From: Williamsia maris
GTDB taxonomy: Bacteria > Actinomycetota > Actinomycetes > Mycobacteriales > Mycobacteriaceae
DNA: 64,000 nt
NCBI RefSeq assembly: GCF_024171815.1
Contig: NZ_JAMTCJ010000002.1
Location: forward strand, 1,240,001-1,304,000
Reading direction: 5' to 3'
Positions within the stretch are counted from its first letter, which is position 1, and each line of letters begins with the position of its first letter. A model generated the notes under the pieces. That model saw only the letters and a program-made list of their open reading frames with translations. It made no database searches and was not told the origin of the DNA. Below are positions 58,970 through 64,000 of the stretch, piece after piece. The translations under genes were made by a program, and so were the position numbers.

Positions 58970-59457
58970 TGCGGGTGGGTATCGGAACCGACGTCCATCC
59001 CATCGCGGCGGGCAAGCCCTGCTGGATGGTCGGCCTGCACTTCCCCGACGACCACGGCTGCGAGGGGCATTCCGACGGCGATGTCGGGGTCCACGCCCTG
59101 TGTGATGCGTTGCTGTCGGCCGCGGGTCTCGGCGACCTCGGGTCGGTGTTCGGCACCGGCCGCCCCGAGTGGGACGGGGTCGACGGCGCCACCATGCTCA
59201 CCCACGTACGCGGACTCGTCTCGGACGCCGGCTTCCAGGTGGGCAACGCCGTGGTCCAGGTCATCGGCAACCGACCGAAGATCGGGCCCCGCCGCGAGCA
59301 GGCCCAGCAAGTGCTGTCCGACCTCGTCGGTGGACCCGTGTCGGTCTCGGCGACGACCACCGACGGCCTGGGACTGACCGGACGCGGTGAGGGCATCGCC
59401 GCGGTTGCCACCGCGTTGCTGGTCGCGGTGGACAGTGCCGAGCCCTCGGGCAAGTAA
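58969..59457 (+). CDS. ispF: 2-C-methyl-D-erythritol 2,4-cyclodiphosphate synthase
   Basis: A 162-residue IspF, which cyclises CDP-ME-2-phosphate to MEcPP. Zinc ligands Asp8 and His10 ('GTDVHPI') and the third His in '[16 protein letters not shown]' are visible, as is '[15 protein letters not shown]'. Trimeric in the cytoplasm (family). ATG 58969 overlaps the ispD stop. The ispF stop lies inside TAAGAT (59455-59460), a possible -10 box for cysS. Confidence 0.95.
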   Translation: MRVGIGTDVHPIAAGKPCWMVGLHFPDDHGCEGHSDGDVGVHALCDALLSAAGLGDLGSVFGTGRPEWDGVDGATMLTHVRGLVSDAGFQVGNAVVQVIGNRPKIGPRREQAQQVLSDLVGGPVSVSATTTDGLGLTGRGEGIAAVATALLVAVDSAEPSGK

Positions 59458-59468
59458 GATTCCACGTC

Positions 59469-60860
59469 GTGACCCTTCGTCTGTACGACACCGCCGCGCG
59501 TGCCCTGCGCGACTTCGCCCCCGCGGAGCCGGGGCGTGCATCGGTGTACCTGTGCGGCGCGACGGTCCAGGGGGTCCCGCACCTCGGTCACGTGCGCAGC
59601 GGCATCGCCTTCGACATCCTCCGACGATGGCTGGAGCACAGCGGACTCGACGTGCTGTTCGTCCGCAACGTCACCGACATCGACGACAAGATCCTGACCA
59701 AGGCCGCCGACGCGGGCCGACCGTGGTGGGAGTGGGCGACCACCCATGAGCGGGCCTTCACCCTCGCGTATCAACAACTCGGTGTCCTGCCTCCGTCGGC
59801 CGAACCGCGCGCGACGGGGTTCGTCACCGAGATGGTCGAGTACATGGAGCGCCTCATCGAGCGGGGCCACGCCTACGCCTCGAACGGCGACGTCTACTTC
59901 GACGTGCGCAGCCTGCCCGAGTACGGCGCGCTCTCGGGACACCGACTCGACGACGTGCACCAGGGTGAGGGTCTCGCGACCGGCAAGCGCGACGAGCGCG
60001 ACTTCACCATGTGGAAGGCCGCCAAGCCCGGGGAGCCCTCGTGGCCGACGCCGTGGGGTCCCGGCCGCCCGGGCTGGCACCTCGAATGCTCGGCCATGGC
60101 CACCTCGCTGCTCGGCGCGGAGTTCGACATCCACTGCGGCGGAATCGATCTCATCTTCCCGCATCATGAGAACGAGATCGCCCAGGCGCATGGTGCGGGT
60201 GACCCCTTCGCCCGCTACTGGTTGCACAACGGCTGGGTCACCATGGGTGGCGAGAAGATGTCGAAGTCGCTGGGCAACGTCGTGTCGATCCCGGCGATGC
60301 TGGAGCGCGTCCGGCCGGTGGAGCTGCGCTACTACCTGGGCAGCGTGAACTACCGGTCGATGATCGAGTACTCCGAAGGTGCGTTGATGGAGGCCGCCGC
60401 GGGCTTCCGGCGCGTGGAATCCTTTGTGCACCGGGCGGTCACGCGCTTCGGTGACGTGCCCGTCGGTGAGGTGACCGCGGAGTTCGCGGCCGCCCTCGAC
60501 GACGATCTCGGTGTGCCCGCGGCGTTGGCGCAGATCCACAACACCGTGCGCACCGGCAACTCCGCGCTCGAGGCCGGCGATGTCGAGACGGCCGTGGCCG
60601 CCGCGTCGTCGGTGCGCGCGATGATGGGGATCCTCGGCGTCGACCCGCTCGACGACCACTGGCGTTCCGACGGTGACGATTCCGACGCCATCGCGGCGCT
60701 CGACGTGCTCGTCAGCGCTGAACTCGATCGGCGTGCGACCGCGCGCGCCGACAAGGACTTCGCGACCGCCGACGCGGTACGCGACCGACTCGCCCAGGCC
60801 GGTGTCGAAGTGACCGACACCGCCGACGGCGCACAATGGAATCTCAAGGGACGCAACTGA
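59469..60860 (+). CDS. cysS: Cysteinyl-tRNA synthetase
   Basis: A 463-residue class I synthetase. HIGH-type motif '[10 protein letters not shown]', zinc-site Cys in 'YLCGATVQG' and '[16 protein letters not shown]', and KMSKS in '[14 protein letters not shown]' are all intact, with the cysteinyl DALR domain at the C-terminus. GTG 59469 has no Shine-Dalgarno. TAAGAT overlaps the ispF stop eight bases upstream, so an additional leaderless transcript is possible besides read-through. Orthologue of Rv3580c (cysS1), not the mycothiol enzyme MshC. Confidence 0.95.
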   Translation: MTLRLYDTAARALRDFAPAEPGRASVYLCGATVQGVPHLGHVRSGIAFDILRRWLEHSGLDVLFVRNVTDIDDKILTKAADAGRPWWEWATTHERAFTLAYQQLGVLPPSAEPRATGFVTEMVEYMERLIERGHAYASNGDVYFDVRSLPEYGALSGHRLDDVHQGEGLATGKRDERDFTMWKAAKPGEPSWPTPWGPGRPGWHLECSAMATSLLGAEFDIHCGGIDLIFPHHENEIAQAHGAGDPFARYWLHNGWVTMGGEKMSKSLGNVVSIPAMLERVRPVELRYYLGSVNYRSMIEYSEGALMEAAAGFRRVESFVHRAVTRFGDVPVGEVTAEFAAALDDDLGVPAALAQIHNTVRTGNSALEAGDVETAVAAASSVRAMMGILGVDPLDDHWRSDGDDSDAIAALDVLVSAELDRRATARADKDFATADAVRDRLAQAGVEVTDTADGAQWNLKGRN

Positions 60861-61831
60861 TGGCCGGCAACTCCAAACGCAAGGGCGCGATTCGCAAAGA
60901 GGGCACGAAGAAGGGGCAGGTCGCCGGATCCGGCGGTAACCGTCGTCGCGGGCTCGAGGGTCGCGGCGCCACCCCGAAGGCGGTGGACCGCCCCTATCAC
61001 GCCGCGCACAAGCGCTCGAATGCTGCCGCGAAAGCGGCGTCGGGCGTCCCGCGAGGGCGCACCACGGCGGCGCAGCGGCGTGACGAGAACGCACCGGAAT
61101 ACGTGTTGGGCCGCAACCCAGTCGTCGAGTGCCTGCGAGCGGGTGTACCCGCGACTGCGCTCTACGTCATGGTCGGGTCGGTGCCGGACGAGCGCGTCAG
61201 CGAGGCGGTCAAGTACGCAGGCGACAAGGGGATCTCGATCCTCGAGGCGCAGCGTTCTGAACTGGATCGTATGAGCTCCAACGGATTACATCAGGGCATC
61301 GCCCTGCAGGTGCCGCCGTACCAGTACGCGCACCCCACCGATCTGATGCGGTCGGCCGTCGACAGCGGTACGCCGCCGTTGCTCGTCGCGCTCGACAACA
61401 TCACCGATCCCCGCAACCTCGGCGCGGTCATCCGGTCGGTGTCGGCGTTCGGTGGCCACGGTGTGGTCATCCCGCAGCGTCGCAGCGCGAGCGTCACCGC
61501 CGTCGCGTGGCGCACGAGTGCCGGTGCGGCGGCGCGTCTCCCGGTCGCGCAGGCGGCGAACCTGACCCGCACGCTCAAGGAATGGGCCGCCGACGGTGCC
61601 CAGCTCGTCGGCCTCGACGCAGAGGGCGACACCGAACTCGACGGATACGACGGCACCGGGCCGATCATCATCGTGGTCGGTTCGGAGGGCAAGGGATTGT
61701 CGCGCCTGGTCCGTGAGACCTGCGACAGCATCTTGTCGATCCCGATGGCCGGACCGGTCGAGAGTCTGAACGCATCGGTCGCCGCCGGTGTCGTGCTCGC
61801 CGAGTTCGCCCGGCAGCGCCGTCAGGCCTGA
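60860..61831 (+). CDS. rlmB: 23S rRNA (guanosine-2'-O)-methyltransferase RlmB, SpoU family
   Basis: A 323-residue SPOUT methyltransferase orthologous to Mtb Rv3579c. Residues 1-80 are a basic, probably disordered tail. An L30e-like substrate-binding domain ('[15 protein letters not shown]') follows, then the trefoil-knot catalytic domain with motifs '[15 protein letters not shown]', '[13 protein letters not shown]' and '[17 protein letters not shown]'. It methylates a 23S rRNA guanosine ribose (G2251 in E. coli) if correctly assigned to RlmB. ATG 60860 overlaps the cysS stop (TGATG). Confidence 0.9.
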   Translation: MAGNSKRKGAIRKEGTKKGQVAGSGGNRRRGLEGRGATPKAVDRPYHAAHKRSNAAAKAASGVPRGRTTAAQRRDENAPEYVLGRNPVVECLRAGVPATALYVMVGSVPDERVSEAVKYAGDKGISILEAQRSELDRMSSNGLHQGIALQVPPYQYAHPTDLMRSAVDSGTPPLLVALDNITDPRNLGAVIRSVSAFGGHGVVIPQRRSASVTAVAWRTSAGAAARLPVAQAANLTRTLKEWAADGAQLVGLDAEGDTELDGYDGTGPIIIVVGSEGKGLSRLVRETCDSILSIPMAGPVESLNASVAAGVVLAEFARQRRQA

Positions 61832-61899
61832 CCGTCTGAGGCAACGGGCCGCAGAACAGAACGCTTGTCTTGTTTGTACGACTGAGCAACAATAATTTT

Positions 61900-61917
61900 T
61901 GGTACTTACCAGTACCA
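61900..61917. promoter_or_regulatory. Perfect hairpin/operator upstream of small secreted protein gene
   Basis: TGGTACT (61900-61906) and AGTACCA (61911-61917) are perfect 7-bp inverted arms with a TACC loop, in an unusually AT-rich stretch (61861-61930). TAATTT (61893-61898) just before it fits a -10 box, so the dyad sits at the expected transcription start and could be an operator. A terminator for rlmB is less likely, as no T-run follows. Confidence 0.5.
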
Positions 61918-61941
61918 GCTCATTCGTAGATGGAGGTCATC

Positions 61942-62352
61942 ATGCGTATCTCGACACGATTCCCCGTTGTCGCTGCGGCGACGATCGTGACCCTCGGAAC
62001 AATCGGCGCCGGAGTTGCGGGCGCGGCTCCGGGTACTGGCTCTGCGTCCGGCTTCACCGCCGACCTGGTCGGAACGAACGGGAGCGAGCCGTTCAGTTGC
62101 GGTCTGAACGTGACGAACAACGGCCCGGCGACGGCACGGAACGTCACGGTGCTCACCACTCCCGGGCTCTTCGGGCCGGGGCCGGTGTTCCTCGGCGACA
62201 TCGCGCCTGGTCAGTCGAAGAAGAAATTGCAGATCGACTGCGGGATCTACGCCCGTCAGCTGTACCAGTACGCCGTGTCGACCACACCCGATCTGAATCC
62301 GGGGAACAACGGCGCGGTCGTGTTCACGCCGATCTACGACAACGGCCGGTGA
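61942..62352 (+). CDS. Small secreted protein of unknown function
   Basis: A 136-residue precursor. The signal peptide (about 1-32, ending 'GAGVAGAAPGTG') is followed by a beta-rich domain with two cysteines (in 'EPFSCGLNVTNNGPATARNV' and 'LQIDCGIYA'), probably disulfide-bonded. 'NVTNNGPATARNVTVLT' resembles CARDB/DUF11-type bacterial Ig-like folds. ATG 61942 is chosen because GGAGG lies five bases upstream; ATG 61930 would precede it. Function unknown. Its stop abuts the stop of the convergent HNH gene (TGATCA). Confidence 0.72.
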   Translation: MRISTRFPVVAAATIVTLGTIGAGVAGAAPGTGSASGFTADLVGTNGSEPFSCGLNVTNNGPATARNVTVLTTPGLFGPGPVFLGDIAPGQSKKKLQIDCGIYARQLYQYAVSTTPDLNPGNNGAVVFTPIYDNGR

Positions 62353-63669
62353 TCAGGCGGCCAGGAGCGTGGTCAGCCGATACTCGATCTGACTGAATGC
62401 GGGATCACTGTGCCCCGGTGGCGGCGGGGCCGTCGATGTGTGGGTGTGTCCGGTCGGCGTGGTGACCGTCGCGGTGTGTCGTCCGATGTCCACATCGCCG
62501 ATGACGACGAACCACCCAGGGTTCTGTTTGGCGCGGTTGTGGCCGAGGCACATGCCCAGCCCATTGACCTCGCTGGTCGTACCGCCGTCGGCGTGCGGAT
62601 CGGCGTGGTCGTACTCGGCGATCGGTGCGTCGCAGTACGGGATCCGGCAGTCGTGGTCGCGAGAGTCCAGCAACGTCCTCAGGCCGCTGGGGAAGGTTCT
62701 GGACTTCGAGTCCATCGCCACCAGCGCGCCGGTGGTCGGCGTCGCGTAGACACGGCGCAGCGCCACCATCGCCTCGGCATCGATCGAGGAGCGGATCATG
62801 TGCCTCGCGGTCGCGGCGGGAATGGGGCCGTATCCGTTCACGAGCGCCGCCGCGTCATCCGAGCCGCTGAGTATCGAGTCGGGCAGAAGCAGGTTCACGG
62901 CGACGGGCATGGCCTCGGCGCTCGTTGCGCCGGTGGCCCGCTCGACGAGGGTGTCGGCCATGATCTGCGCGTGGCTGCGGTCGTCGACACCGCGGATCGT
63001 GTCTGCGTGCTTCTTCAACGATGCGTACACCGAGATGCCCTGCTTCAGAGGCAGTAGCGCGGTCAAGCGGACCATCCCGTCGGGCGCGGGTCGAGTGCTG
63101 ACGCGTCGATCCTTCTCCGCGTTCGCGTGGCGATCGACGACGGCCCGCGCGTCGAGTTCGTAGGCCAGCTTCTTTGCGGCGGCATCGACGGCGCGGTCGC
63201 CGAGACCGTCGAGCGTGGTGGGGTCGCTGCACAACCGGCGGTCGATCTCCTCGCGGTCGACACGAGTGAGATACGCGGTCTCGCGCACCAGGATGGTGGC
63301 GCGCCACTCACTCAGGGCGCCGGACTCCAGAGCTGCACGCGTGTTGGGCATCTCGTGCATCAACGCGCGGGCGAAGCCGAGGTGACGGCTTCCCTGGGCG
63401 CCGGACACCTTGCGGGCCAGCGCGATCTCCGATGCCATGCCGCGGCCCCGCCGGGCTGCAGGCACGCCGCTGCCCGTCTCGGCCTCGATACGCAGTTCCT
63501 CGAACCGCATCGTGTCACGGGCTTGCGCCGCAGCACATCCCGCCTTGATCGACTCCAGCAGCGCGATACGTTCGATCGCCTCGGCTTCGCTTTCTGCGGA
63601 GGGCTGATCGGCGAGTGAACGCAGGAACGATTGCAGCGCAACCGCTGTCTCCACCTGCGTGACATCCAT
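62353..63669 (-). CDS. DUF222/HNH endonuclease-like protein (13E12 family)
   Basis: A 438-residue protein. An N-terminal DUF222 domain (about 30-310, with 'RLTALLPLKQGISVYASLKK') is followed by a C-terminal HNH motif: 'CRIPYCDAPIAEYDHADPHA' and 'LGMCLGHNRAKQ', which holds the Cys pairs and the catalytic His. It resembles the REP13E12-like proteins present in many copies in Mycobacteriales. Their role is unproven; DNA cleavage is inferred from the motif. ATG 63669 has GGGGGA upstream. There is no transposase, repeat border or att-like site around it. Confidence 0.88.
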   Translation of the reverse strand: MDVTQVETAVALQSFLRSLADQPSAESEAEAIERIALLESIKAGCAAAQARDTMRFEELRIEAETGSGVPAARRGRGMASEIALARKVSGAQGSRHLGFARALMHEMPNTRAALESGALSEWRATILVRETAYLTRVDREEIDRRLCSDPTTLDGLGDRAVDAAAKKLAYELDARAVVDRHANAEKDRRVSTRPAPDGMVRLTALLPLKQGISVYASLKKHADTIRGVDDRSHAQIMADTLVERATGATSAEAMPVAVNLLLPDSILSGSDDAAALVNGYGPIPAATARHMIRSSIDAEAMVALRRVYATPTTGALVAMDSKSRTFPSGLRTLLDSRDHDCRIPYCDAPIAEYDHADPHADGGTTSEVNGLGMCLGHNRAKQNPGWFVVIGDVDIGRHTATVTTPTGHTHTSTAPPPPGHSDPAFSQIEYRLTTLLAA

Positions 63670-63780
63670 CGTTCCCCCGAAGTTCTATCGAATGTGTGTT
63701 CGATTTTAGCCATCCACGGGGGCACCGTCAAGGAAAAAATGCGATTCAGTTTGGTGAATATTGTTGCCTGTCAACCAAAC

Positions 63781-64000
63781 TCAGTGGGAGGCCGACTTTC
63801 GCTCGGCGTCCCGGAGTTCGTTCTTGCGCACCTTGCCGGTCGAGGTGCGCGGGATGGCGTCGGTGAACTCGATGTCGCGGGGCGCTTTGAACGATGCGAT
63901 CAGTGTCTTGACGTGCGCGGTCAGTTCGTCGGGCTCGACCTCGACACCCTCGCCGAGAACCACGAAGGCCTTGGGGCGTTCACCCCACTTGTCATCGGCC
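63781..64000 (-). CDS. Acyl-CoA synthetase, C-terminal fragment (5' end outside window)
   Basis: The stop is at 63783-63781 and the frame runs open to the window end. The visible C-terminal residues, 'DDKWGERPKAFVVL', 'FKAPRDIEFTDAIPRTSTGK' and 'VRKNELRD', are the mobile domain of an ANL acyl-CoA ligase, with the catalytic Lys in 'TSTGKVRK'. The substrate cannot be judged. It is read in the same direction as the DUF222-HNH gene, 111 bp upstream of it. That gap is AT-rich and shows no assignable signal. Confidence 0.85.
   Translation of the reverse strand, partial: ADDKWGERPKAFVVLGEGVEVEPDELTAHVKTLIASFKAPRDIEFTDAIPRTSTGKVRKNELRDAERKSASH

Noticed and set aside
58908-61094. 728-codon minus-strand open frame opposite ispF, cysS and rlmB
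   Set aside because: All three plus-strand genes are conserved and overlap stop-to-start. The reverse frame has no recognisable motif.
62353-63669. DUF222-HNH gene as a mobile element
   Set aside because: No transposase, terminal repeats, target duplication or integrase is visible. Multi-copy 13E12-like genes are common in this group without local mobility signs.

Overview
The window is GC-rich actinobacterial chromosome. Gene content and order point to a mycolic-acid-containing Mycobacteriales member outside Mycobacterium, most plausibly Gordonia or a near relative such as Rhodococcus. The evidence is a complete mce4 operon, the cholesterol/sterol catabolism genes of Mycobacterium tuberculosis (Mtb) in recognisable blocks, and the Mtb radA-disA-carD-ispD-ispF-cysS housekeeping neighbourhood. 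The genus is an inference from gene order; no rRNA is present to settle it.

Layout. 1-650: tail of allophanate hydrolase, then a guanidine exporter (SugE/Gdx) behind a guanidine-III riboswitch. 655-2170: phenolic acid decarboxylase plus a DUF3237 protein, divergent from a MarR regulator across a 26-bp dyad. 2180-4755: two tandem paralogous methyltransferases and a lower-GC orphan membrane protein. 4777-10477: steroid ring C/D genes (ipdC, ipdB, ipdA, echA20) divergent from two SDR genes and a small unknown gene, with a KstR2-type operator between them. 10485-12955: a DUF1304 protein, a GNAT with a GyrA-like N-terminus, and a WS/DGAT acyltransferase. 13020-33876: the KstR sterol side-chain block: ddn-like, fadA5, cyp125, an NTF2-like gene, ltp3, ltp4, a tandem DUF35 protein, an F420-dependent oxidoreductase, an acyl-CoA ligase, a CYP102-like P450 with its TetR, echA19, fadD19, an FMN enzyme, fadD17, fadE27, fadE26, fdxD and hsd4A. 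34070-44589: the mce4 sterol-import operon (yrbE4A/B, mce4A-F, two mas genes). 44605-46842: an FKBP lipoprotein and a KstR-type aldehyde dehydrogenase. 46870-61831: housekeeping (LON-domain protein, GNAT, methyltransferases, mhuD, hydrolase, AraC, mutY, canB, disA, thioesterase, radA, lpqE, carD, ispD, ispF, cysS, rlmB). 61942-64000: a small secreted protein, a DUF222-HNH protein and the C-terminus of an acyl-CoA ligase.

How it works together. Mce4 would import sterol. CYP125 oxidises the side-chain terminus, FadD19/FadD17 make the CoA thioesters, FadE26-FadE27 dehydrogenate, EchA19 hydrates, Hsd4A oxidises, and FadA5 or the Ltp3/Ltp4 lyases cleave. The remaining rings C/D are opened by IpdC, EchA20 and IpdAB. 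Eleven matches to the KstR consensus TnnAACnnGTTnnA (seven exact, four with one outer-base mismatch) and one KstR2-type dyad tie these genes into two regulons. In five KstR operators the terminal TA of the operator is also the first two bases of a TANNNT -10 box.

Many genes lack a Shine-Dalgarno and have a TANNNT box 6-8 nt before the start codon, so leaderless mRNAs are predicted. The most striking case is the 19-bp spacer between mhuD and a hydrolase gene, which holds two overlapping, perfectly centred -10 boxes. No tRNA, rRNA, CRISPR array, insertion sequence or prophage was seen, and no intergenic gap exceeds about 240 bp.
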